NCBI GenBank assembly: GCA_018381425.1
Contig: JAGZRY010000100.1
Location: 1-6,230, forward strand
DNA length: 6,230 bases
Origin: Haemophilus parainfluenzae
GTDB taxonomy: Bacteria; Pseudomonadota; Gammaproteobacteria; Enterobacterales; Pasteurellaceae
Direction of reading: 5' to 3'
In this document: positions 1 to 5,960 of the stretch, piece after piece
How positions within the stretch are numbered: the stretch's first letter is position 1
Layout: each line of letters begins with the position of its first letter
Made by a program: the position numbers and the translations under genes
Notes under the pieces: model-generated
Told to the model about the DNA's origin: nothing
The model's input: only the letters and a program-made list of their open reading frames with translations
Database searches by the model: none

Positions 1-34
1 TTACGAATCAATCAAGGATAGCAGTAAACTTAAA
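1..34 (+). other. Short leader before artP, cut by the window edge
   Basis: These 34 bases hold an AAGGA (14-18) that may serve artP from an unusually long distance. The artP frame remains open through them (no stop, and no ATG, GTG or TTG in frame). No promoter hexamers or ArgR-like palindrome are visible, so the operon's control region must lie to the left of the window. Confidence 0.4.
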
Positions 35-772
35 ATGGCGATTAGTGTTAAAAATTTGAATTTCTTTTATGGTTCATCACAGGCATTGTTTGATATCAAT
101 CTTGATGCACAGGAAGGCGATACTGTGGTGTTACTCGGGCCAAGTGGGGCAGGGAAAAGTACGTTAATCCGTACATTAAATTTATTAGAAGTGCCAACTT
201 CTGGTGAATTACATATTGCGAATAACCATTTTGATTTGTCTCAGGCGAATAATAATCCGAAAGCTATTCGTCAACTTCGTCAAGATGTTGGCATGGTATT
301 TCAGCAATACAATCTTTGGCCACATTTAACAGTGATTGAAAACCTAATTGAAGCGCCGAAAAAAGTGTTAGGCATTAGCGAGGAAGAAGCGAAAAAAGAT
401 GCATTAGAACTTTTAAAACGTTTACGTTTGGAAGAACATGCCGATCGTTTCCCGCTTCACTTATCTGGCGGTCAGCAACAACGTGTTGCCATTGCTCGAG
501 CATTAATGATGAAACCGCAAGTGTTGTTGTTTGATGAGCCAACGGCTGCACTGGATCCGGAAATTACAGCTCAAGTTGTTGATATCATTAAAGAACTTCA
601 ACAAACAGGCATTACTCAAGTGATTGTAACCCACGAAGTGAATGTGGCACAAAAAGTGGCGACAAAGGTCGTTTATATGGAACAAGGTAAGATTATTGAA
701 ATGGGCAGTGCAGATTGCTTTGATAATCCAAAAACCGAACAATTTAAACAATATCTTTCACACTCAGAATAA
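35..772 (+). CDS. artP: Arginine ABC transporter ATP-binding protein ArtP
   Basis: This is the cytoplasmic ATPase that powers arginine import through the ArtQ/ArtM permease pair. All ABC-ATPase motifs are present in the 245 residues: Walker [10 protein letters not shown] (35-43), Q-loop glutamine 90 in FQQYN, signature LSGGQQQ (143-149), Walker B VLLFDEP (163-169), D-loop around AALD (171-174) and the switch histidine 200. The length is normal for polar amino acid transporter ATPases. The first base of ATG 35 is the only plausible visible start, and [13 protein letters not shown] fits the family N-terminus. However, the frame stays open to the left edge, and the nearest Shine-Dalgarno-like AAGGA (14-18) is 16 bases away, which is long. 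The gene heads the artPIQM order and ends 11 bases before artI. The symbol rests on gene order plus family resemblance; confidence is high. Confidence 0.95.
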   Translation: MAISVKNLNFFYGSSQALFDINLDAQEGDTVVLLGPSGAGKSTLIRTLNLLEVPTSGELHIANNHFDLSQANNNPKAIRQLRQDVGMVFQQYNLWPHLTVIENLIEAPKKVLGISEEEAKKDALELLKRLRLEEHADRFPLHLSGGQQQRVAIARALMMKPQVLLFDEPTAALDPEITAQVVDIIKELQQTGITQVIVTHEVNVAQKVATKVVYMEQGKIIEMGSADCFDNPKTEQFKQYLSHSE

Positions 773-783
773 GGAAACACAAC

Positions 784-1503
784 ATGAAAAAATTACTTTT
801 AACCGCAATGTTAATGGGCTCAGCTTTTGCTGCGAATGCACAAGAAATTACTTTCGCGATGGAACCGAGCTACCCGCCATTTGAAACAACGAATGAAAAA
901 GGCGAAATCATCGGTTTTGATGTGGATGTAGCGAATGCAATTTGTAAAGAAATCCAAGCGACTTGTCATTTCAAAAGCCAATCTTTTGATGCATTAATTC
1001 CAAGTTTGAAAGCAAAACGTTTTGATGCTTCAATTTCTGCGATTGATATTACGGATGCTCGTGCAAAACAAGTAGCGTTTTCTAATGCTTACTATGATAG
1101 TTCAGCAAGCTATGTAGCGTTAAAAGGCAAAGCGGATTTAGCTTCAGCAAAAACAGTTGGTGTTCAAAACGGAACAACATTCCAACAATATACTGCAGCA
1201 GAAAGCAAACAATATAATGCGAAAGCTTATGCCAGCCTTCAAGATGCGATCTTAGACTTAAAAAATGGCCGTATTGATATTATCTTCGGTGATACAGCGG
1301 TGCTAGCTGATATGATTTCAAAAGAAGCTGAAATTCAATTTGTAGGTGACAAAGTGACAGACAAAAAATATTTCGGTAACGGTTTAGGTATCGCGGTAAA
1401 TAAATCAAGTAAAGAATTGCTAGAAAGCTTGAATAAAGGTTTAGAAGCGGTAAAAGCAAATGGCGAATACCAAAAAATCTATGATAAATGGATGACTAAA
1501 TAA
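784..1503 (+). CDS. artI: Periplasmic arginine-binding protein ArtI
   Basis: This is the soluble periplasmic receptor that delivers arginine to the ArtQM permease (solute-binding protein family 3). The 239-residue precursor starts with a classic signal peptide: two lysines, a hydrophobic core and an ANA site at 17-19, so maturation probably occurs after residue 19. The mature protein opens with a beta strand and EPSYPPFE. The family signature [10 protein letters not shown] (44-53) follows. Cys54 and Cys61 match the disulfide spacing known in HisJ/LAO. Arg93 in the TDAR stretch corresponds to the arginine that holds the ligand carboxylate, with GTTFQQY (130-136) and Asp170 as further likely ligand contacts. 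A good AAGGA ribosome site (771-775) overlaps the artP stop codon. Arginine specificity is inferred from resemblance to Haemophilus ArtI and the operon; lysine or ornithine cannot be excluded by eye. Confidence 0.94.
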   Translation: MKKLLLTAMLMGSAFAANAQEITFAMEPSYPPFETTNEKGEIIGFDVDVANAICKEIQATCHFKSQSFDALIPSLKAKRFDASISAIDITDARAKQVAFSNAYYDSSASYVALKGKADLASAKTVGVQNGTTFQQYTAAESKQYNAKAYASLQDAILDLKNGRIDIIFGDTAVLADMISKEAEIQFVGDKVTDKKYFGNGLGIAVNKSSKELLESLNKGLEAVKANGEYQKIYDKWMTK

Positions 1504-1506
1504 TCT

Positions 1507-2178
1507 ATGTTTTATGATTATCTTACATTAATTGGACATGCAGCCCTAATGACCTTAGGGCTTGCTATTTGCTCTCTGATTGTCGGTTTATTACTCAGCA
1601 TTGTTTTTACAGGACTAGAGGCTAATAAATATGCATTTATTGCAAAACCAACGGCGATTATTATTGCTTTATTACGTGGTTTACCAGAAATCTTAGTCGT
1701 ATTATTGATTTATTTTGGTTCAACCCAAGTTGTGGAAATGCTAACGGGAGAGTATATTGAATTCAGCGCCTTTGGTTGTGGTGTATTTGCATTGTCTTTG
1801 ATTTTTGCCTCTTATGCTTCCCAAACCTTACGTGGCGCGATTCAAGCTATTCCAAAAGGGCAGTGGGAATCAGGTGCAGCTTTAGGATTAAGCCGTCCTT
1901 ATACCTTCATCAATTTAATTATGCCACAAGTATGGCGACATGCTTTACCAGGCTTAAGCAATCAATGGCTCGTGTTATTAAAAGATACGGCGTTGGTATC
2001 ATTAATTGGTGTCGATGATTTAATGCGTCAAGCAGGATACATCAATACCAATACTCATGAGCCTTTCACTTGGTATGGCATTGCAGCCTTGATTTATTTA
2101 GTGATTACGTTGATCAGCCAAGCGGGGATTCGCAAATTAGAATTACGTTTCACTCGATTTGAACGGGGAGTCGAATAA
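1507..2178 (+). CDS. artQ: Arginine ABC transporter permease ArtQ
   Basis: This is an inner-membrane permease subunit that pairs with ArtM to form the arginine channel. Its 223 residues carry hydrophobic segments at about 8-35, 46-73, 88-106 and 188-206, as expected for the HisM/HisQ-type family. [15 protein letters not shown] (57-71) is the conserved family segment. The EAA loop that docks onto the ATPase lies at about 119-140 ([12 protein letters not shown] onward). The start codon is only three bases after the artI stop and has a weak upstream GGATG (1490-1494). Translation is therefore probably coupled to artI. The Q/M labels follow operon order; this is the first permease after artI. Confidence 0.93.
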   Translation: MFYDYLTLIGHAALMTLGLAICSLIVGLLLSIVFTGLEANKYAFIAKPTAIIIALLRGLPEILVVLLIYFGSTQVVEMLTGEYIEFSAFGCGVFALSLIFASYASQTLRGAIQAIPKGQWESGAALGLSRPYTFINLIMPQVWRHALPGLSNQWLVLLKDTALVSLIGVDDLMRQAGYINTNTHEPFTWYGIAALIYLVITLISQAGIRKLELRFTRFERGVE

Positions 2179-2180
2179 TG
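2165..2180 (+). promoter_or_regulatory. Ribosome binding site and TAATG stop/start overlap of artQ-artM
   Basis: GGGGAG at 2165-2170 sits seven bases before ATG 2178-2180, and this ATG shares its A with the artQ stop TAA (2176-2178). The arrangement fixes the artM start and is typical of translational coupling that keeps two permease subunits at equal amounts. Confidence 0.75.
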
Positions 2181-2861
2181 TTTCAAGAGTATTTAGCTGT
2201 TATTGCTCAAGGTATTCCGACTAGCCTGTTGCTTACGGTTGTCGCATTGTTTATTGCCTTTTTCCTCGCATTAGGCTTAACCTTCTTGCTTTCTATTGGC
2301 AATAAATTGGTGAAAAGTGCGGTCAATTTGTTCCTTGTTTTATTTACAGGCACCCCACTTTTAGTGCAATTTTTCTTAATTTATGCCGGTCCTGGTCAAT
2401 TCCAATGGTTGGTGGACAGCCCATTATGGGGATTATTCTCCAATGCATGGTTCTGTGCTGCATTAGCTTTAGCATTGAATAGTGCGGCTTATTCAACCCA
2501 ATTATTCCACGGAGCAGTAAAAGCGATCTCTAAAGGTCAATGGGAAAGCTGTGCGGCATTAGGATTAAGTCGTATGCAGACTTTAAAAATCCTCATTCCT
2601 TATGCGTTAAAACGTGCTCTCCCGTCTTATACCAATGAAATTATTTTGGTATTTAAAGGTACAGCATTAGCTTCTACCATTACGATCATGGATATCATGG
2701 GATACGCACGCCAACTTTATGGCACAGAATATGATGCGTTAACTATCTACGGTATTGCAGGCGGTATTTACCTCATTATTACTGGTATCGCCACTTTATT
2801 ACTCCGTCAGTTAGAAAATAAAGTGTTGTCATTCGAACGTATTGATACCGCCAAGGCGTAA
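2178..2861 (+). CDS. artM: Arginine ABC transporter permease ArtM
   Basis: This is the second inner-membrane permease subunit, a partner of ArtQ. It has 227 residues with hydrophobic segments at about 12-40, 46-70, 86-105 and 188-209. TGTPLLVQFFLIYAG (57-71) is the family hallmark, and the ATPase-docking EAA loop spans about 119-142 (GQWESCAALGLSR onward). The start overlaps the artQ stop in a TAATG junction, preceded by a strong GGGGAG ribosome site at 2165-2170, so both coupling and direct initiation are possible. Codons 46-49 (KSAV) are written with an exact uptake-signal core. It is the last transporter gene. No second binding protein (ArtJ) follows, unlike the E. coli arrangement. Confidence 0.93.
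   Translation: MFQEYLAVIAQGIPTSLLLTVVALFIAFFLALGLTFLLSIGNKLVKSAVNLFLVLFTGTPLLVQFFLIYAGPGQFQWLVDSPLWGLFSNAWFCAALALALNSAAYSTQLFHGAVKAISKGQWESCAALGLSRMQTLKILIPYALKRALPSYTNEIILVFKGTALASTITIMDIMGYARQLYGTEYDALTIYGIAGGIYLIITGIATLLLRQLENKVLSFERIDTAKA
2315..2323 (+). repeat. DNA uptake signal sequence (Haemophilus type) inside artM
   Basis: There is an exact AAGTGCGGT core, preceded by AA and followed by CAATTT, which matches the extended uptake motif of the Haemophilus/Pasteurella group well. It is read in frame as Lys-Ser-Ala-Val in ArtM. In naturally competent Pasteurellaceae this motif promotes uptake of kin DNA; its role here is inferred from identity to the known core. Confidence 0.85.
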
Positions 2862-2869
2862 AGTGCGGT
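2861..2869 (+). repeat. DNA uptake signal sequence overlapping the artM stop codon
   Basis: A second exact AAGTGCGGT core is followed by CAAAAAT. Its first A is the last base of the artM stop codon TAA (2859-2861), and it sits 14 bases before the terminator hairpin. Placement between a stop codon and a terminator is common for these repeats. It is a single copy, so unlike paired inverted copies it does not form the terminator stem itself. Confidence 0.85.
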
Positions 2870-2882
2870 CAAAAATAGAAAC

Positions 2883-2915
2883 AAATCGGGCAGTTTAAAA
2901 ATTGCCCGATTTTTT
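2883..2915 (+). terminator. Intrinsic terminator of the art operon
   Basis: AAATCGGGCA (2883-2892) pairs perfectly with TGCCCGATTT (2903-2912) around a ten-base AT-rich loop, and the right arm runs into a six-T tract (2910-2915). A ten-pair stem with a GC-rich core and U-tract is a textbook Rho-independent terminator. It separates the transporter operon from the following regulator gene. Confidence 0.9.
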
Positions 2916-2943
2916 ATATGACTAAAGAATTTATGAGGCAATT

Positions 2944-3894
2944 ATGTCCGAATCATCTTCCCTAAAATTCTACCTCGAACTATTACGTTTAATACCGAAA
3001 AACACTTCCATTAGCTCGTTAGAGCTGCGAGAGAAATTGCTCGCATTAGGTATTGAGCGCGATTTGCGCAGTATTCAGCGTGCACTGAATACGTTATGTG
3101 AGCAGTTTGAAATTGACTGCAATACCAATGATAAGCCCTATAGTTATCGCTGGAAGCCTGATGCGAAAGGCTTGGATATGCCAATTTTAAATGAACAACA
3201 ATCGTTAGTGTTGATGTTGGCAAAGCAATATTTAGCTGGCATTTTACCTGCCAATATAATGCAATCGATGGAAGGATTCTTTAAACAAGCGGATTACAAT
3301 CTTGCTTATGAATCGCATAAAAAAGGCGCTTCAGAGTGGCTCAATAAAGTGGCTATTGCACCAACTAGTCAGCCATTGTTGCCAGCGAAAATTGATCCTG
3401 AAATTTTTAAGCAAATTAGTACTGCACTGTATCAAAACCGATTTTTGCAAGTGCATTATCGTAGCATTCACGGCAAGGAGCATAAGGCTCAAGTTAAGCC
3501 GCTTGCCCTTGTTCAGCAAGGTCCTAGCAGTTATGTGGTGGCAGAATATGAACATGGTGATATCTTACATTTAGCCTTGCATCGTTTACTTGAAGTGAAT
3601 GTCAGTACAATGCAATTTGAACGCCCGAAATTTAATCTAAAAGTTTATGTTGAAAGCCAAAACTTTGGTTTTAGTTCAGGTAAAAAAATACGTTTAACTT
3701 TCCGTATTGATAAACAAACGGGAGGCTTTTTGACAGAAACCCCGCTTTCAGCTGATCAAAGCGTAAAAGATTGTGGCACTGAATATGAAATTTCAGCCAC
3801 CGTGATTGAGAGCGCTATGCTGGAGTGGTGGATAGCTCACTTTGGTGAAAATTATCAAGAAATTGAGCGTGTATATTTAGAAGAAACAGTATAA
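2944..3894 (+). CDS. WYL-domain transcriptional regulator (HTH-WYL-WCX)
   Basis: This is probably a DNA-binding regulator of the three-domain WYL family. Residues 10-70 form a winged helix-turn-helix, with ERDLRSIQRALNTL (38-51) as the likely recognition helix. Residues about 155-235 form the WYL domain, and about 245-316 the C-terminal WCX domain, ending in LEWWIAHFG and a final strand. The eponymous motif is degenerate: the usual Trp-Tyr-Leu position reads Ser-Tyr-Val (196-198). The following stretch to ALHRLLEV keeps the usual pattern including Arg214. Length (316) and layout resemble BrxR/CapW-type repressors of phage-defence loci, but many WYL proteins have other jobs. A GAGG ribosome site (2935-2938) lies five bases before the start. 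The gene follows the art terminator by only 28 bases, so its promoter must overlap that terminator or it relies on readthrough. Ligand and targets are unknown. Confidence 0.85.
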   Translation: MSESSSLKFYLELLRLIPKNTSISSLELREKLLALGIERDLRSIQRALNTLCEQFEIDCNTNDKPYSYRWKPDAKGLDMPILNEQQSLVLMLAKQYLAGILPANIMQSMEGFFKQADYNLAYESHKKGASEWLNKVAIAPTSQPLLPAKIDPEIFKQISTALYQNRFLQVHYRSIHGKEHKAQVKPLALVQQGPSSYVVAEYEHGDILHLALHRLLEVNVSTMQFERPKFNLKVYVESQNFGFSSGKKIRLTFRIDKQTGGFLTETPLSADQSVKDCGTEYEISATVIESAMLEWWIAHFGENYQEIERVYLEETV

Positions 3895-3920
3895 CGACAT
3901 AAATTGTCGCTTTGTGCTTT
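3895..3920 (+). terminator. Possible weak hairpin after the WYL gene
   Basis: CGACA (3895-3899) and TGTCG (3905-3909) form a five-pair stem around a five-base loop immediately after the stop codon, followed by T-rich bases interrupted by G and C (3911-3920). It is too short and its T-tract too broken to be a convincing terminator. It may only attenuate transcription into the next gene. Confidence 0.25.
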
Positions 3921-3952
3921 ATGATAAATCTATCTGAAGAGAGGGCATTCAA

Positions 3953-4846
3953 ATGAAACAGATTGTGTACATTGATATGGATAATGTGATGGTAGATTTT
4001 CCATCAGGTATTGCAAAACTAGATGATAAAACCAAGCGAGAATATGAAGGTCGATATGATGAAGTCGAGGGTATTTTTAGCTTAATGGAACCCATGCCGA
4101 ATGCGATTTCTGCTGTGCATAAATTAATGAAAAAATATCATATTTATGTGCTTTCAACTGCGCCTTGGCATAATCCTTCCGCTTGGAGTGATAAAGTAAA
4201 ATGGATTCAACATTATTTCGGTGAAGAAAAAGGTTCAGCCTTATACAAACGATTGATTTTATCCCATCATAAAAATCTCAACCAAGGTGATTATTTAATT
4301 GATGATCGCACTAAAAATGGTGCTGGCAAATTTCAAGGCGAACATGTTCATTTTGGTACAGAACAGTTTGCTAATTGGAATTGCGTCTTATCTTACTTAG
4401 GCTGTGGGCCTTTTACACCAAGTGATATTTTGCAAGATTGTTTGAAAAAGCCAGCCGCCCTTGTGCAAGTTAAAAATGAGGACCAAAGCCGAGTCATTGG
4501 TGCTTTTGCAGATCGCTATAAATGGCAAGTGTTTAATTTGGCATGCGTTTATGCGGATGAAACAACAACCGAGTACAAAACGGTCTATTTAATTATCAGC
4601 CCTTATCACAGTAATGAATTTAAATTGCGTATTGATGCCATGTGCGCCCATATTCAAGCTGAATATGACGTGTTATTACGCTCAAAATCACAGCTAAAAC
4701 AATATTTCCAACGCCTTTCAGATAAGCCATTCTTGCACATTGAAAGCTATACTTATCAACCCCTTTATAAAGCGGGGAATATATTTGGCATGATGGGAAG
4801 AGATAGATGGATTGATGATATTCTGAAAATGATGAACAAGGTGTAG
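3953..4846 (+). CDS. HAD-fold 5'-nucleotidase-like protein with extra C-terminal region
   Basis: The N-terminal half resembles the 5'(3')-deoxyribonucleotidase (NT5C-type) branch of the HAD phosphatases, which remove the 5' phosphate from nucleoside monophosphates. Visible motifs are DMDNVMVDF with nucleophile Asp8 and acid Asp10, motif II Ser68-Thr69 in VLSTAPWHNP, a probable motif III lysine at 107, and acidic motif IV LIDDRTKNGAGKF with Asp117 and Asp118. All catalytic positions look intact, so activity is likely. Stand-alone relatives are usually under about 200 residues. This protein has 297, and I do not recognise residues about 150-297, which contain a predicted amphipathic helical stretch (about 225-257). 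AGAGGG (3940-3945) is a strong ribosome site seven bases before the start. The gene begins 58 bases after the WYL gene. The substrate and the role of the tail are unknown. Confidence 0.8.
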   Translation: MKQIVYIDMDNVMVDFPSGIAKLDDKTKREYEGRYDEVEGIFSLMEPMPNAISAVHKLMKKYHIYVLSTAPWHNPSAWSDKVKWIQHYFGEEKGSALYKRLILSHHKNLNQGDYLIDDRTKNGAGKFQGEHVHFGTEQFANWNCVLSYLGCGPFTPSDILQDCLKKPAALVQVKNEDQSRVIGAFADRYKWQVFNLACVYADETTTEYKTVYLIISPYHSNEFKLRIDAMCAHIQAEYDVLLRSKSQLKQYFQRLSDKPFLHIESYTYQPLYKAGNIFGMMGRDRWIDDILKMMNKV

Positions 4847-4853
4847 TTGTAAA

Positions 4854-4859
4854 TATACT
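4854..4859 (+). promoter_or_regulatory. Possible -10 element upstream of the nuclease gene
   Basis: TATACT (4854-4859) differs from the TATAAT consensus at one base and lies in the very AT-rich 56-base gap before the nuclease-like gene. I see no convincing -35 hexamer at the right spacing, and AT-rich DNA yields such matches by chance. This is a weak suggestion that the nuclease gene has its own promoter. Confidence 0.25.
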
Positions 4860-4902
4860 TTATTTCGTAATTTGTACTTATTAATATTTTTTAGGAGAAA
4901 AT

Positions 4903-5937
4903 ATGTGCCCTAGACCAAATCTTTTTAGTATTGCAACTAAAGAGCTTAGCCAAGATGCATTTTTTACTTGGCTAATCTTATTCTCAAATAAAAAATTCGA
5001 ACAGGAAGAACCATTATTAAATAAATGTGCAAAAGACTTTGTAACAACGTTGATTAAAACGAAATATCCATCTTTTAATGAGCAAATCAAGAATGTTTTA
5101 GCTGTGCGACAATGGAAGAATGTAGATATTGTTGCAACTATTAACGAGAAATATTTTATTGTTATTGAGGATAAAACATATACAAAATATCACGATGAAC
5201 AATTGCACAGATATAGAGAGTATGCTAGTGAGCATTGTTCTAAAAATAATTTATTGGAACCTATTTTAATCTATCTTAAAACTGGTAATGAAAGCTTACA
5301 TAGTCTAAATAATGTAGTAAAAGATGGATACTATATATTTGATAGAGAAAAATTAATTTCAATATTTAAAGATTATAAAGACATTAAAGATAGTATTTTT
5401 AGTGATTTTATCATTAATTTATCTAGCATTAATGAAACATATAATCAATTTTTAGAAAAAGAAATTCAAAAATGGGGTAACGATGATTGGGAGGGTTTTC
5501 ATCAGTTTATAGATAAAAATCTTAATCTTAATGATATAAATTGGGGGTATGCAAATAATCCTTCAAATGGTTTCTGGTGGAGTTGCTTTTCTTGGCTAGA
5601 ATGGAAATATAATAGTTCTATTTATATGCAATTAGAACAAAATAAAGCACGATTATGTTTTAAAGTTGAGATCGATTCAAATAATAAAGAAAAATCTCCA
5701 TCAAGCCTTAGAAATGAACTTTATGAATTGATAACTGTAGAAGCTAAAAAAGCAGGGTTATTTGAAATCAAAAGGCCTGAACGATTTGGCTCTGGTGCTT
5801 ATATGACTTTTGCTATTATTGAACAGCAATATTGGCTTGGAGAAGGAAAATTAGATGCTCCAAAAGTAATCGAAAATATTCTGAAATATCAAAAGTTCTT
5901 TTCTCAGTTTCAAAAAAAATTTATAAGCAACGCTTAA
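4903..5937 (+). CDS. PD-(D/E)XK nuclease family protein
   Basis: This is a likely metal-dependent nuclease-fold protein. The core reads as Asp75 in NVDIVATI, then a strand FIVIEDKT carrying Glu89 and Lys91, which is the D-X13-ExK arrangement of active PD-(D/E)XK enzymes, followed by helix DEQLHRYREYA. The opening NLFSIATKELSQDAFFTWL resembles the N-terminus of the PDDEXK_4-type group; the helix acid is probably Asp18 or a nearby Glu. Residues 190-344 form a second, Trp- and Tyr-rich part (WW at 225-226, WLEWKY 231-236) that I cannot assign. AGGAG (4893-4897) sits five bases before the ATG. The gene is far richer in AT than its neighbours: bases 5341-5460 have 19 G/C of 120, against 29 of 60 at 6061-6120. 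That suggests horizontal acquisition. The substrate is unknown; a defence function is possible but not shown. Confidence 0.8.
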   Translation: MCPRPNLFSIATKELSQDAFFTWLILFSNKKFEQEEPLLNKCAKDFVTTLIKTKYPSFNEQIKNVLAVRQWKNVDIVATINEKYFIVIEDKTYTKYHDEQLHRYREYASEHCSKNNLLEPILIYLKTGNESLHSLNNVVKDGYYIFDREKLISIFKDYKDIKDSIFSDFIINLSSINETYNQFLEKEIQKWGNDDWEGFHQFIDKNLNLNDINWGYANNPSNGFWWSCFSWLEWKYNSSIYMQLEQNKARLCFKVEIDSNNKEKSPSSLRNELYELITVEAKKAGLFEIKRPERFGSGAYMTFAIIEQQYWLGEGKLDAPKVIENILKYQKFFSQFQKKFISNA

Positions 5938-5945
5938 ATTACTTT

Positions 5946-5960
5946 AAGGATAATAATATG
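5946..5960 (+). promoter_or_regulatory. Ribosome binding site and start of the sirtuin gene
   Basis: AAGGA (5946-5950) lies seven bases before ATG 5958-5960, fixing the start of the partial sirtuin gene. Only 20 bases separate that ATG from the upstream stop codon (5935-5937), so either the two genes share a transcript or the sirtuin promoter lies inside the nuclease gene. Confidence 0.7.

Noticed and set aside
503..751. 82-codon open frame on the minus strand within artP
   Set aside because: It is fully antisense to the conserved ABC ATPase domain, with Cys/His/Phe-rich composition typical of a reverse-frame artefact.
642..884. 80-codon open frame on the + strand across the artP-artI junction
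   Set aside because: It overlaps two clearly real genes in another frame, has no good ribosome site, and the product resembles nothing known.
1776..2018. 80-codon open frame on the + strand inside artQ
   Set aside because: It is nested in another frame across the conserved EAA loop of ArtQ, with no independent start signal.
2892..2920. TTTAAA ... TATATG as a promoter for the WYL gene
   Set aside because: The spacing (15 bases) and hexamer matches are poor, and the bases lie within the terminator hairpin and its T-tract.
3011..3574. Several 70-90 codon open frames on both strands inside the WYL gene
   Set aside because: They are shadows of a complete, domain-consistent regulator gene, and none has a ribosome site or recognisable product.
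4881..5090. 69-codon minus-strand open frame over the start of the nuclease gene; considered as an antitoxin or antisense gene
   Set aside because: Long open frames are expected by chance opposite such a gene, no upstream ribosome site supports it, and it runs antisense to conserved N-terminal residues of the nuclease protein.
4847..5957. Possible direct repeats or attachment sites flanking the AT-rich nuclease gene
   Set aside because: The flanks share only AT-rich bases and a ribosome site followed by ATATG; no repeat long enough to be an insertion scar is visible, and there is no integrase or tRNA nearby.
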